Shown here in pieces: positions 45,801 to 54,231 of a stretch of DNA of 64,000 nucleotides (position 1 is the first letter of the stretch; each line of letters starts with the position of its first letter). The notes beneath the pieces are model-generated. The model searched no databases. It saw nothing but the letters and a program-made list of their open reading frames with translations, and was not told the DNA's origin. This DNA is from Mycobacterium sp. 3519A (GTDB taxonomy: Bacteria > Actinomycetota > Actinomycetes > Mycobacteriales > Mycobacteriaceae): contig NZ_OESG01000013.1 of the NCBI RefSeq assembly GCF_900240945.1, forward strand, positions 1,838,888-1,902,887. The letters are read 5' to 3'. The translations under genes and the position numbers were made by a program.

Positions 45801-47084
45801 CTATCCGACCTGGCTGTAGCGCCGCAGCGCCTCCTTGCGTTCGGCGGCGTGATCGACGATCGGGTCGGGGTAGTCGCCGTCGTCGATCTCAGGCACCCAC
45901 CGTCGAACGTAGGCACCCTCCGGGTCGAACTTGGCTGCCTGCGTCGTCGGATTGAAGACCCGGAAGTACGGCGCGGCGTCGGTGCCGCAGCCTGCCGCCC
46001 ATTGCCACCCGTGTTGGTTGTTGGCCATGTCGCCGTCGACCAACTGCTCGAGAAACCACCGGGCGCCCCATTGCCAGGGCAGGTGCAGATCCTTGACCAG
46101 AAACGACGCCACGATCATGCGCACCCGGTTGTGCATCCATCCCGTCGCGGCCAGCTGGCGCATACCGGCGTCGACGATCGGATAGCCCGTCCTGCCTTCT
46201 TTCCACGCGGTGAACAGCGTGTTGTCCTCGTCGACTTCGATGCGGTCGAACGCCTTGTTCCAGTTCCACCACGCGCTGTCGGGCCGTTCGCCAAGCACGG
46301 TGGCGTAGAAGTCACGGAACGCCAATTCGCGAAGGTAGGCCTGTGCGCCCTTGCCGCGACCCAGATCGACGACCATGGTGCGGGGGTGGATGGTGCCGAA
46401 CTTCAGGTGTGCCGACATCCGGCTGGTGCCGTCGAGGTCGGGCCGGTTGCGGTCCTCGGCGTAGGTATTCAACGCGCCCGCAACGAATTTCGCCCACTGT
46501 GCGCGGGCCGCCGTCTCGCCGGCGGGCAGGTCCAACGTCGTCCCTGGATCGGGGATGTCGACGCCGCCGGCCACGTCGGTCGGGTCGATCCAACGCGCGG
46601 AGTCGGCACCGGAGTTGGCGGGCTTGCGCCAACCGTGTCGCCGCCAGGCCTCGTAGAACGGGCTGAAGACCCGGTACGGCGAGCCGTCGCCCTTGGTCAC
46701 CCGCCCCGGCGACACGAGGTACGGCGAACCCGACTCCTCCAACGCGATATCGCCAAGCGCGTCGCGGACCGCGTCGTCGCGGCGTCGGCCGAACGGTGTG
46801 TACTCCGCCGACACATGTGCCGACGTTGCGCCGATCTCGTTGGCCAGCTGAGGAATTCGTTGTTCGGGGCGGCCGCGGGTGACCAGCAGTCTGCCGTCGA
46901 GGCGGTCCCGAATGTCGCGCAGCGCGTCGTACAGGTACTGCAAGCGGCGCGGGCCGGACGACGCCTCGAGCCGTGGATCCAGCACGTAGCAGGCCAGCAC
47001 CTCGCCGTCGACGGCCGCGGCGTCGAGCAGCGCGGGCAGATCGGACAGCCGCAGATCGCGTCGAAACCACAACAGTGCGGGCAT
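45801..47084 (-). CDS. phrB: Deoxyribodipyrimidine photolyase (class I)
   Basis: 427 residues, starting with LLWFRRDLRLSDLPAL, the photolyase antenna domain. The FAD-binding domain carries RMSAHLKFGTIHPR, ELAFRDFYATVL, MHNRVRMIVASF and DGDMANNQHGWQWAAGCGTDAAPYFRVFNP (read in two parts), with the tryptophans used in electron transfer and the Asn beside FAD N5. It repairs UV-induced cyclobutane pyrimidine dimers using light. Many environmental mycobacteria have it, whereas M. tuberculosis does not keep a typical one. Confidence 0.93.
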   Translation of the reverse strand: MPALLWFRRDLRLSDLPALLDAAAVDGEVLACYVLDPRLEASSGPRRLQYLYDALRDIRDRLDGRLLVTRGRPEQRIPQLANEIGATSAHVSAEYTPFGRRRDDAVRDALGDIALEESGSPYLVSPGRVTKGDGSPYRVFSPFYEAWRRHGWRKPANSGADSARWIDPTDVAGGVDIPDPGTTLDLPAGETAARAQWAKFVAGALNTYAEDRNRPDLDGTSRMSAHLKFGTIHPRTMVVDLGRGKGAQAYLRELAFRDFYATVLGERPDSAWWNWNKAFDRIEVDEDNTLFTAWKEGRTGYPIVDAGMRQLAATGWMHNRVRMIVASFLVKDLHLPWQWGARWFLEQLVDGDMANNQHGWQWAAGCGTDAAPYFRVFNPTTQAAKFDPEGAYVRRWVPEIDDGDYPDPIVDHAAERKEALRRYSQVG

Positions 47085-47122
47085 CCATTGAAGCTGCCCG
47101 AATTTCGGGTTGAAGAAACAAG

Positions 47123-47523
47123 ATGCAGTTTTGGAGCGGCACCCCGTTCATGCAGACGACGGAGATTCTCGGGTGGTGCGGATGTTCGACGAGGCCGGCT
47201 ACGACGGGCTGATCTGCTCTGACCACTTGATATATCCCCGCCAGCTGTCCTCGCCTCATCCCGATTCGCCGACGGGGCGGCCTGGGTGGGCACCCGAAAC
47301 GCCGTGGCCGGACAGCTGGGTGCTGATCGGCGCGATGGCGGCGGTGACGCGGCGGCTGGAACCGCCGACGCCCGATCTGTACAAACGCGCCGAAGACGCA
47401 GGCATCACCGCGGTGATGGCTGCGCCGTGGATGGGCGCGGAACTGCCCGCCGGAGGTGTGGAGCGCTATCGCGAACCCATCGAGCGGTTCGCCGAAACGG
47501 TCATCGCCAAGGTGCGCGGGTAA
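47123..47523 (+). pseudogene. Decayed LLM-class F420 oxidoreductase
   Basis: The beginning (MQFWSGTPFMQTTEIL from ATG 47123) and the continuation (VRMFDEAGYDGLICSDHL) are in different frames, so a one-base loss lies near 47175. The second frame runs from the N-terminal barrel (WVLIGAMAAVTRRLE) directly into a C-terminal end (PDLYKRAEDAGITAVMAAPW). The central part of a roughly 280-290-residue LLM protein is therefore missing. Both lesions make function very unlikely. Confidence 0.8.
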
Positions 47524-47537
47524 ATATCGTTGGCTTC

Positions 47538-47963
47538 GTGGCTAATTCGTCAGATGAGGCGGTTCGGGAACTCGTGCAGTGCCTGTACGCAGCGGTCGAC
47601 AGGCGCGACTGGTCGACGGTCGAGGCGTTGGTGTCGCCCCGGTTGGTGGTTGAGGTGGATAGCTCGGAGCCGTCGAGTTGGCAGGCGTGGCGCGCCGATC
47701 TGGAAGAGTTCACCCGCGCATTCCCGGATGGCCATCACGCCATCGAAGAAGTGCTCGTCGACGGCTCCCACGGCATATCGCGATTCCGGTTCACCGGCAC
47801 GCACACCGAAGAGTTCCGCGGGATCGCGCCGACCGGGGTCAAGGTGTCGGTCGCGGGCATTCACATCGACCGCTTCCAGGGCGACATGCTGGTCGCCCAC
47901 CGCGGCCAACTCGACCTGTACGGCTTGCTGGAGCAGCTGAAAGCCACCTCTGCGTCAGACTGA
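47538..47963 (+). CDS. SnoaL-like/NTF2-fold protein
   Basis: 141 residues from GTG 47538. The pattern VRELVQCLYAAVDRRDWSTVEALVSPRLVVEVDSSE, then a loop and FRFTGTHTEEFRGIAPTGVKV, then HIDRFQGDMLVAHRGQLDLYGLLEQL is that of SnoaL-like polyketide-cyclase folds (cone-shaped alpha+beta barrel). These bind or isomerise small hydrophobic molecules. It lies just after the LLM pseudogene and 38 bp before the RHH regulator. The role cannot be stated more precisely. Confidence 0.82.
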   Translation: MANSSDEAVRELVQCLYAAVDRRDWSTVEALVSPRLVVEVDSSEPSSWQAWRADLEEFTRAFPDGHHAIEEVLVDGSHGISRFRFTGTHTEEFRGIAPTGVKVSVAGIHIDRFQGDMLVAHRGQLDLYGLLEQLKATSASD

Positions 47964-47972
47964 CACTTGATG

Positions 47973-48002
47973 TGACGTCAAAATGATGTCACCATGACGT
48001 CA
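47973..48002. promoter_or_regulatory. Three phased TGAyGTCA boxes: operator of the RHH gene
   Basis: TGACGTCA (47973-47980), TGATGTCA (47984-47991) and TGACGTCA (47995-48002) are spaced exactly 11 bp apart, about one DNA turn. The last base of the third is the A of the ATG at 48002. Tandem phased short boxes are the usual operators of ribbon-helix-helix repressors, so autoregulation is likely. Confidence 0.7.
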
Positions 48003-48472
48003 TGGATCTTCAGCCGTACGTGGACGGCGTACGCCACGAGTTGTCGGTGGCGGCCGCCGTAGGGGGACCGGATGCCGAAGCGCTCGCCGAGCGGCTGACC
48101 GCACCGCTGGAGTCGGCCATCCGGCTGGCCCTGCTGGAGGCGTTGTCCGAGGCGGCCGAGCAGATCACCCGCGAACTGGCGCCGGGGTCGGTCGATGTCC
48201 GGTTGCGTGGACGCGACCCGGAGTTCACGGTGTCGTCGGGCACGGTTCAGGAGACGCCTGCGGTCGTGGTGCCGGAATCCGACGACGACGGCGGCACGTG
48301 GCGGGTGACGCTGCGGCTGCCGGAGCACTTGCGAACCCGCGTCGACACGGCCGCGCGCGGCGACGGGCTGTCGGTCAACGCGTGGCTCGTTCGTGCCGTC
48401 ACCGCCGCCCTCGGCGGACCACGACGGCCGCGCGGCGAGTCCGGTAAGCACTTCAGCGGCTGGGTCCGCTGA
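48002..48472 (+). CDS. Ribbon-helix-helix (Arc/HicB-like) regulator
   Basis: 156 residues. The C-terminal part (about 98-140), WRVTLRLPEHLRTRVD followed by GDGLSVNAWLVRAVTAAL, is a clear ribbon-helix-helix DNA-binding unit: one strand with alternating residues and two helices. The N-terminal region (about 15-60) is helical and Ala/Leu-rich, probably for oligomerisation. The message would be leaderless, with the start lying inside its own operator. It is followed after 26 bp by the DUF4097 gene, which it probably co-regulates. Confidence 0.8.
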   Translation: MDLQPYVDGVRHELSVAAAVGGPDAEALAERLTAPLESAIRLALLEALSEAAEQITRELAPGSVDVRLRGRDPEFTVSSGTVQETPAVVVPESDDDGGTWRVTLRLPEHLRTRVDTAARGDGLSVNAWLVRAVTAALGGPRRPRGESGKHFSGWVR

Positions 48473-48498
48473 TCCAACACCACCGATCAGGAGGAGCT

Positions 48499-49311
48499 AT
48501 GCCGAAATTCGAAACCCCACAACCGATCACCGCGACGGTGGAGATCTCGGCCGGGTCGGTGCACCTGGTCGCCAGTGAGCGCGACGACACGGTTGTCGAG
48601 GTGCGACCCCGTGACGAATCGCGCAGTCACGACGTCAAGGCCGCCGAACAGGTGCGCGTCGACTTCACCAACGGCGCCCTGCTGGTGTCGAGTCGGCGCG
48701 GATTCTCGTTCCCGCGCAGGGGCGCGGTGATCGTCGACATCGCGTTGCCGTCCGGTTCGCGGCTCAATGCGGCGGTGGCGGCGGCGGACATCACGGCCGA
48801 CGGCGCGTATGCCGACTGCAAGTTCGCGTCCGCGAGCGGGGACGTCGAGGTCGGCACGGTGCTGGGAAATCTCAAGGCGGACAGCGCGTCCGGCAGCGTC
48901 ACAGCGGCCGACGTCACCGGGTCGGTATCGGTGTCGACGGCGTCCGGCGACGCCGTGATCGGGAGACTCGACGGCGACATGAAGTTCCGCGCAGCCAGCG
49001 GATCGCTGGCGGTCACGCTACTGCGCGGACAACTCAGCCCGCAGACCGCGTCCGGGGACGTCAATGTCGCACACGCCGTCAGCGGCGGCGTTTCGGCGCA
49101 AACCGCCAGCGGCGACGTCGTCGTCGGGATCGCCGAAGGCACCGCGGCCAAACTCGACGTGCACACCCGATCGGGTGAGGTCCGCAACGCGCTGACGCAG
49201 TCGGACGGCCCGGCGGCGGGCGACGAGACGCTCATCGTGCATGCGCAGACCGCATCCGGTGACGTCGTGGTGCAGCGCGCCTCTCAGGCGGGGCCGGTCA
49301 CGATCAGCTGA
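48499..49311 (+). CDS. DUF4097 beta-helix protein
   Basis: 270 residues, AGGAGG before ATG 48499. At least eight short repeats of the type (T/S)ASGDV occur from about residue 110 to 260, the rung pattern of DUF4097 (adhesin-like or polymer-forming) right-handed beta-helices. There is no signal peptide or membrane helix, so it is probably cytoplasmic. Encoded with an RHH regulator in the same direction. The function is unknown; self-assembly or scaffold roles are guesses. Confidence 0.85.
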   Translation: MPKFETPQPITATVEISAGSVHLVASERDDTVVEVRPRDESRSHDVKAAEQVRVDFTNGALLVSSRRGFSFPRRGAVIVDIALPSGSRLNAAVAAADITADGAYADCKFASASGDVEVGTVLGNLKADSASGSVTAADVTGSVSVSTASGDAVIGRLDGDMKFRAASGSLAVTLLRGQLSPQTASGDVNVAHAVSGGVSAQTASGDVVVGIAEGTAAKLDVHTRSGEVRNALTQSDGPAAGDETLIVHAQTASGDVVVQRASQAGPVTIS

Positions 49312-49418
49312 TGTCCCGCGGCCAGCCGGATGACGAATTCCCGCATGCCCCAAGGCTGCTCAACCGGGGCGGACACGACATCCGCGTCCGCTTCGGTCGC
49401 GCGGCGGCACCCCGCGTT

Positions 49419-49446
49419 CCATCGACGTCGATACCGACGTCGATGG
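49419..49446. terminator. Hairpin between convergent genes
   Basis: Perfect 12-bp stem CCATCGACGTCG / CGACGTCGATGG with the tetraloop ATAC, between the ends of the DUF4097 gene (49311) and the Ddn-like gene (49458). There is no T-run on either side. The rest of the 146-bp spacer shows nothing else. Confidence 0.6.
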
Positions 49447-49457
49447 ACCCACCGAGG

Positions 49458-49901
49458 CTAGTCGCTGGCGTCGAACCGAAACACCTTCAGCCGCCCCGCC
49501 AGTGCCGCGAATTCTTCGGGGGCGCCGTCGCGGACCAGGCCCGCGCGTTTGGCGAACCCGACGCCGACGGGCACCTTGACCGCGAAAGCCCGCAGCACAG
49601 GACGGGATTGCGCGGCGTCGAGTTCGACGATCTTCACGCGCCGCGATCTGCGTCCGCGTGACAGCGTGCCCTCGCCGGCCGCTCGGGCGTTGGACGCCCA
49701 GTCGGCGCCCGGATAACCGGCCACCACATAAAGATCACCGTCGTGCTCGAACGGCGTCATCGGGGTGCTGCGCGGCTTTCCGGTCTTGCGGCCGGGCACG
49801 GTCAGCACCATCGCAGGGCCGGTGGGGATGCCGAGCTTCTGCACAGCCATCATGAATTTGTTCATCGGCTTGAGGTAGCGCGGCGGATGCAACTCCGACA
49901 T
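49458..49901 (-). CDS. Deazaflavin (F420)-dependent nitroreductase-family protein
   Basis: 147 residues. The family core is MVLTVPGRKTGKPRSTPMTPFEHDGDLYVVAGYPGADW, here in pieces: GRKTGKPR (F420-phosphate-binding loop) and GYPGADWASNARAAG. This is the Ddn/FDOR-A group of F420H2-dependent quinone reductases, which protect against quinone redox stress. It precedes nothing in its own direction and lies 15 bp after the NmrA-like gene, so both may share a transcript driven by the ECF41-type promoter. Confidence 0.88.
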   Translation of the reverse strand: MSELHPPRYLKPMNKFMMAVQKLGIPTGPAMVLTVPGRKTGKPRSTPMTPFEHDGDLYVVAGYPGADWASNARAAGEGTLSRGRRSRRVKIVELDAAQSRPVLRAFAVKVPVGVGFAKRAGLVRDGAPEEFAALAGRLKVFRFDASD

Positions 49902-49916
49902 TCTCTGTCTCCCTTT

Positions 49917-50750
49917 CTATTTGAAGAGTTCCCTATGCGCGGACACGGCATCGGCGAACGTCGAGGGCGGCCTGCCGAGGATCTTCTCCACGTCGTGCGT
50001 GACCAACGCCGGCTTGTCGACGGTCGCTTCGAGGAACGCCAGGTAGGCGTCGGCGAACTCGGGTGAGAAGCCGATCGCCGTGAACCGTTGCCGCACCAGG
50101 TCGGCGGGCACTTCCCGGTAGCGCAGCGGTCGTGACAGCACCGACCCGATCACGTCGACGAGTTCGGCGTTGGTGAACGCCTGCGGGCCGGTCAACAGAA
50201 TCCGCTGCCCGACAAGGTCGTCGGTGAGCAACGCCGTGGCGGCAACGGCAGAAATGTCTTTCTCGACGATCGGTGCGGTCGACGCGGTCGCGTACGGCCC
50301 GTTGACCACGTCGCCCGCCTGGATCTGCGGCGCCCACATGCCGAAGAAGTTGGTGGCGAAAACCGTTGGGCGAAGGCTCACCCACTCGAGTCCGGAGCCG
50401 ACAGCGAGCTGCTCGACTTCCTTGTTGCGGTCGCCGCGAAAACGTGACGGTTGGCGCGCGAAGTCGTCGTCGGCGTTGATGGCCGACAGGGCAACCAGGC
50501 GGGTGACACCGTGATCGCGCGCCTGCTCGACGAACGACTCGAGGTGATCACCGAGCGCACGCGAGTTGAGGAACACGGCCGTCGCACCCGCAAGACCCTC
50601 GGCCGCGGTGCGCACCGCCGCGACGCCGTCGGGCAAGCGCGCGCCCGACTGCCGGGTGACGGCGCGCACCTCGACGCCTGCTGCTGCGAGTTCATGGACC
50701 AGAGGGCGGCCGACGTTGCCGGTTGCGCCCGTGACGAGAATTGCGTTCAT
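49917..50750 (-). CDS. NmrA-like NAD(P)-binding protein
   Basis: 277 residues from ATG 50750. Rossmann motif VTGATGNVGRPLVHELAAAG at the N-terminus, then VFLNSRALGD and WVSLRPTVFATNFFGMW; no YxxxK catalytic pair is obvious, as is usual in NmrA-type atypical SDRs. Divergent from an ECF sigma factor of the SnoaL-tailed (ECF41) type, whose known partners include such epimerase/NmrA-like genes. Likely the direct target of that sigma factor. Confidence 0.87.
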   Translation of the reverse strand: MNAILVTGATGNVGRPLVHELAAAGVEVRAVTRQSGARLPDGVAAVRTAAEGLAGATAVFLNSRALGDHLESFVEQARDHGVTRLVALSAINADDDFARQPSRFRGDRNKEVEQLAVGSGLEWVSLRPTVFATNFFGMWAPQIQAGDVVNGPYATASTAPIVEKDISAVAATALLTDDLVGQRILLTGPQAFTNAELVDVIGSVLSRPLRYREVPADLVRQRFTAIGFSPEFADAYLAFLEATVDKPALVTHDVEKILGRPPSTFADAVSAHRELFK

Positions 50751-50759
50751 GAAGACAAG

Positions 50760-50823
50760 GACGACGTCGCGCGACGGAAAGTTACACAGCCGCCGCTGTA
50801 ACTTTTCCGGCCCGCGTTTCGTC
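50760..50823. promoter_or_regulatory. Mirror-image ECF41-type promoter pair TGTAACT-N16-CGTC
   Basis: Plus strand: TGTAACT at 50797-50803 and CGTC at 50820-50823, 9 nt before the sigma-factor ATG. Minus strand: TGTAACT at 50786-50780 and CGTC at 50763-50760, 9 nt before the NmrA-like ATG. Both have a 16-nt spacer. This resembles the TGTCACA/CGTC promoters known for ECF41 sigma factors. The two -35 elements form an inverted repeat AAAGTTACA-N10-TGTAACTTT (50778-50805). Confidence 0.7.
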
Positions 50824-50831
50824 ACTACTTC

Positions 50832-51659
50832 ATGGGCCCGATAGACGCCGCGGTGCGCAGCCACCGCCCGTACCTGGTGAACCTCGCGTATCAGATGCTC
50901 GGCGACGTGGGCGAGGCGGAGGACGTCGCGCAGGAGGCGCTGCTTCGGCTCTCGCGCGCGTCGCAGGTCGACGATGTGCGTGCCTGGCTGACCGTCGTCG
51001 CGGGGCGGCTCTGCCTGGACCAGATGCGGTCAGCGCGGGCCCGTCACGAACAACCCGACGAGGTGGGTTTGCGTGTGCCCGTGGCACGCGACGCCGACCC
51101 GGCCGATCGGGTCACGCTCGACGATGAGGTCCGCGGCGCGCTGCTGGAAGTGCTACGCCGGCTGAGTCCCGCTGAGCGGGTGGCGTTCATCCTGCACGAC
51201 GTTTTTCAGATGCCGTTCGAGGAGATCGCCGCGACGGTGGGCAGGCCTGTCGGCACCTGCCGGCAACTGGCGCGGCGGGCCAGGGCCAAGTTCGCGGACT
51301 CGTCGCTGCGGCCGTCCGACGTCACCGCCGTCGAGCACAGGATCGTCACCGAGAAGTTCATCACCGCGTGCGCCAACGGCGATCTGGAATCGCTGACCGC
51401 GGTGCTGGATCCGACGGTATGGGGCGTGGCGACGTTCGTCGGCGGCGGGCCGCCGCAAATCAACCACGGCCGGGATGCGGTGGCGCCCAACCTCCTTCGG
51501 TTCCTGGGCACCGGCTTGACTCTGGTCACCGGGCCTGCCGGGGAGGTGCTCGGCTACGCGGGCCGCGCGCTGTCGGTGGTGTTGATGTTGACCGTGCGCG
51601 ACGGTCTTGTGGTCAAGATCGAGGCGACCGTCGATCCGTCGGCGGCTACCCGGCGTTGA
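50832..51659 (+). CDS. ECF sigma factor with SnoaL-like tail (ECF41/SigJ type)
   Basis: 275 residues. Region 2 spans about 8-70 (LVNLAYQMLGDVGEAEDVAQEALLRL) and region 4 about 105-160 (LSPAERVAFILHDVFQMPFEEIAATVGRPVGTCRQLARRARAK, given in parts). Residues about 175-275 form an NTF2/SnoaL-like domain, the regulatory tail of the ECF41 group. No anti-sigma gene is nearby, which also fits ECF41. It probably transcribes itself and the divergent NmrA-like gene from mirrored promoters. Confidence 0.9.
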   Translation: MGPIDAAVRSHRPYLVNLAYQMLGDVGEAEDVAQEALLRLSRASQVDDVRAWLTVVAGRLCLDQMRSARARHEQPDEVGLRVPVARDADPADRVTLDDEVRGALLEVLRRLSPAERVAFILHDVFQMPFEEIAATVGRPVGTCRQLARRARAKFADSSLRPSDVTAVEHRIVTEKFITACANGDLESLTAVLDPTVWGVATFVGGGPPQINHGRDAVAPNLLRFLGTGLTLVTGPAGEVLGYAGRALSVVLMLTVRDGLVVKIEATVDPSAATRR

Positions 51660-52374
51660 CCGGGTGCACCAGCACGGGCTGATCGCGATACAACTGCGGA
51701 AACTGTTGGCGCAGTTGGTCGAGCTTCGGCATGTCGTAGGTCGCGATGTACAGCGCCGTCGGATGTTCGCTCAGGTAGTCCTGGTGGTAGTCCTCGGCGG
51801 GAAAGAAGCCCGAGTCGCGCGTCGTCTGGGTGACCACTGGTGCGTCGAAGACCTTCGCCTGGTTGAGTTGCGCGATGTAGGCGTCGGCAACCCGCTGCTG
51901 CACGTCGTTCTGCGGGAAGATCGCCGACCGGTACTGCGGTCCGGTGTCGGGGCCTTGCCGGTTCATCTGCGTCGGATCGTGCACGGCCGCGAAGAAGATG
52001 TGCAACAGCTGGCCGAACGTCACCTGGCTGGGATCGTAGGTAATGCGCACGGATTCGGCGTGGCCGGTGGTGCCCGTCCCCACCGTTTCGTAGTGGGCCG
52101 TCGACGCGTCGCCGCCCGCGTAGCCGGAGGCCGCGGCCGACACCCCCTTCACGTGCTGGAAGACTCCCTGAACGCCCCAGAAGCAGCCGCCCGCCAACAC
52201 CGCGGTCTCGTTGGCGCCCGGCTGGCCCACAGGCTCATCGACGGTGGGGCCGGGAACGTCGACCGATGCGTTCGCGCGCAGCGAGGGCTCCACGCCGATC
52301 TGCAAGGCCAGCAGCGCCGCGCCGAACGCGACGACCAGCGTCAGGACTGCGAGGCCGCGCGCTTTGGAGCTCAC
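51646..52374 (-). CDS. msrA: Exported/membrane-anchored peptide methionine sulfoxide reductase A
   Basis: 242 residues from GTG 52374. N-terminal hydrophobic segment LAVLTLVVAFGAALLALQIG (residues 8-27) without lipobox indicates a signal anchor or Sec signal peptide. Catalytic motif GGCFWGVQ near residue 63, then GYAGG, VGTGTTGHAESVRITYDP and QYRSAIF, all MsrA hallmarks. Only one cysteine is present, so no resolving cysteine. It reduces methionine-S-sulfoxide, here outside the cytoplasm. It is next to DipZ, a plausible electron supplier. Confidence 0.92.
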   Translation of the reverse strand: MSSKARGLAVLTLVVAFGAALLALQIGVEPSLRANASVDVPGPTVDEPVGQPGANETAVLAGGCFWGVQGVFQHVKGVSAAASGYAGGDASTAHYETVGTGTTGHAESVRITYDPSQVTFGQLLHIFFAAVHDPTQMNRQGPDTGPQYRSAIFPQNDVQQRVADAYIAQLNQAKVFDAPVVTQTTRDSGFFPAEDYHQDYLSEHPTALYIATYDMPKLDQLRQQFPQLYRDQPVLVHPVNAG

Positions 52375-52443
52375 ATGTCGAGGCTAGTGTCGACGGCGGC
52401 CGGAGACCGGCGGGATTTCCTTACTGAAGTGTGACAGTGCCGC

Positions 52444-54126
52444 TCACCCATAGGTGAACGAGAAGGCCTGCAGCCCTTCGCTCAACTGGACCTCGACCGT
52501 CGCCCGGTGCACCTCGTCGTCGCCGACCAGCTGGCGCAATGTGGGCGGACCACTGACCGGGATCTGCCTGGACTCGCCGTCGCGGGTCACGGTCACCGTG
52601 CCTGTGCCGCCGACGACCAGGTACACATTGCGGGCGCGGTAGTTCAGTGTGATGCCTGCACCCGATCCGTCGGCCGTCGCGCCCTGGTAGTCCAGTTTCC
52701 AGCCGCCCGTGAGTGCGAACGTGTCGTCGGGCAGTCGGGCCGGGTACTCGAATGTGGCCTCGCCCTCGTCGTAGCTGCCGGTGCCTCCGTAGTTGACCAC
52801 CTTGCCGACGCCCAGGTAGGTCTCCGGGGTCAGACCGGTTGGGGGAGTGGTGTCGGCAGCCTCGGTCGGGGCGGGCAGCGTGACATCCGGACGGGCATCC
52901 GAAAGTAGTTGCCGGATCAGCGTTTCGGTCTGCGCGTAGTCGCCCTCGCCGAATTTGATGTGGCGGACGGTGCCGGTGGCGTCGATCAGATACTTGGCCG
53001 GCCAGTAACGGTTGCGGTAGTTGGTCCATGTCGCATAGTTGGTGTCCAGCGCGACCGGATAGGTGATGTTCAGGTCGCGGGCGCCGCTGGCGACGTTGCG
53101 CGGTTCACGCTCGAATGCGTACTCGGGTGTGTGCACGCCGATCACCTCGAGGCCGGCGTCCTTATAGGCCCGGTACCAGTCGACGATGTGCGGGATCGCG
53201 CGCTGGCAGTTGATGCACGAGTAGGCCCAGAAATCGACGATGACCACTTTGCCGCGAAGCGTTTTCAGGTCGACGGCCGCACCGTTGGGGGTATTGAGCC
53301 AACCGGTGATGCCTTTGATGTCGGGCGCGGTGCCACAGCTCTCCAATCCCGGTGCACCATTGGTGCAGTTGGCCAAGTCCTTGTTCTGGTCGTTGACCAG
53401 ACCGCCGAGGTTCAGTTTCTCGCGGAGTTGCTCGTCGCCGCCGACGGTCTCCTGCAGCTTGGCGGTGTAGTCGGGGATGGTGCGTTGCAGCGCGGCAGGC
53501 AGGTTGAACACCAGCGCCACCGCCAGCAGGATCGTGACAACGCCTGCGGCGACGCGGATTTCGCGTTGGCGCTCGCGGAATGCCGCGACCCGTTCAGCGA
53601 CGCGACGGCCTGCTAGCGCGAAGAACAGCAGCGGCAGCGCCGCGCCCACCGCGAACGACACCGTCAACGCCACCGTCGGCAGCCCGATCGTGTCCGTCGC
53701 ACCGGCGATAACGATGGCCGCGAGCACCGGGCCCGCGCACGGCACGTACAGCACGCCCAACGCCAGACCGAGCCCGAAACCGCTACTGCCGGAACCGAAC
53801 TGCTTCTGCGGCAGCCGTGAGAACGGTTTCTCCAGCAGCGCTTCGAATTTCGGGAAGATCAGCCCGACGCCGATGGCCACCAGTGCCGCCAGCGCCACCC
53901 AGCGGATCGCGTCCTGCGGCAGCCGCAGCAGCGACAGAAGTGCCGAACCGATCAGGGTGACAACCGAGAAGCTCAGCACCAGACCGGCGATCACGCGGTA
54001 CGGCCTGGCCTTCGCGCCGTCGCTTTGAGTTCCGGAGAAGAAGATCACCGGTAGCACGGGAAGGATGCACGGCGAGATGCCGGTGATCAAGCCGCCGAGA
54101 AAGCCGATCAGGATGAGGGTGAACAT
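52444..54126 (-). CDS. dipZ: DipZ: CcdA-like membrane protein with TlpA-type thioredoxin domain
   Basis: 560 residues from ATG 54126 ([12 protein letters not shown]). A shorter start is preferred over 54147 because it matches the usual N-terminus. The CcdA-like domain (about 1-225) has several membrane spans and paired cysteines ([10 protein letters not shown] and YVPCAGPVL). The extracytoplasmic thioredoxin-like domain (about 270-410) has a C-x-x-C in [10 protein letters not shown]. The C-terminal domain (about 430-560) resembles the carbohydrate-binding-like module of mycobacterial DipZ. It carries reducing equivalents across the membrane to exported thiol proteins, likely including the adjacent MsrA. 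Confidence 0.93.
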   Translation of the reverse strand: MFTLILIGFLGGLITGISPCILPVLPVIFFSGTQSDGAKARPYRVIAGLVLSFSVVTLIGSALLSLLRLPQDAIRWVALAALVAIGVGLIFPKFEALLEKPFSRLPQKQFGSGSSGFGLGLALGVLYVPCAGPVLAAIVIAGATDTIGLPTVALTVSFAVGAALPLLFFALAGRRVAERVAAFRERQREIRVAAGVVTILLAVALVFNLPAALQRTIPDYTAKLQETVGGDEQLREKLNLGGLVNDQNKDLANCTNGAPGLESCGTAPDIKGITGWLNTPNGAAVDLKTLRGKVVIVDFWAYSCINCQRAIPHIVDWYRAYKDAGLEVIGVHTPEYAFEREPRNVASGARDLNITYPVALDTNYATWTNYRNRYWPAKYLIDATGTVRHIKFGEGDYAQTETLIRQLLSDARPDVTLPAPTEAADTTPPTGLTPETYLGVGKVVNYGGTGSYDEGEATFEYPARLPDDTFALTGGWKLDYQGATADGSGAGITLNYRARNVYLVVGGTGTVTVTRDGESRQIPVSGPPTLRQLVGDDEVHRATVEVQLSEGLQAFSFTYG

Positions 54127-54150
54127 GGCGGGGCACTCGCTTTCCATGGC

Positions 54151-54210
54151 GCGAGCAGACGCAGAAACGGGTAAATCTGGGGCGGATCGTACGTTTCTGC
54201 GTCTGCTCGC
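54151..54210. repeat. Hairpin repeat of the GCAGACGCA family, copy 1
   Basis: Perfect 19-bp inverted repeat (54151-54169 and 54192-54210) with a 22-nt loop. The outer part reads GCGAGCAGACGCA. It lies between the FAS1 lipoprotein gene and dipZ, both on the minus strand. A related hairpin is at 55017-55066. Confidence 0.8.
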
Positions 54211-54231
54211 GGGGCTGGGTGACCGGTAGGC

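Noticed and set aside
48002..49311. Toxin-antitoxin pair (RHH antitoxin plus toxin)
   Set aside because: The downstream protein is a 270-residue DUF4097 beta-helix with no toxin fold or nuclease motif.
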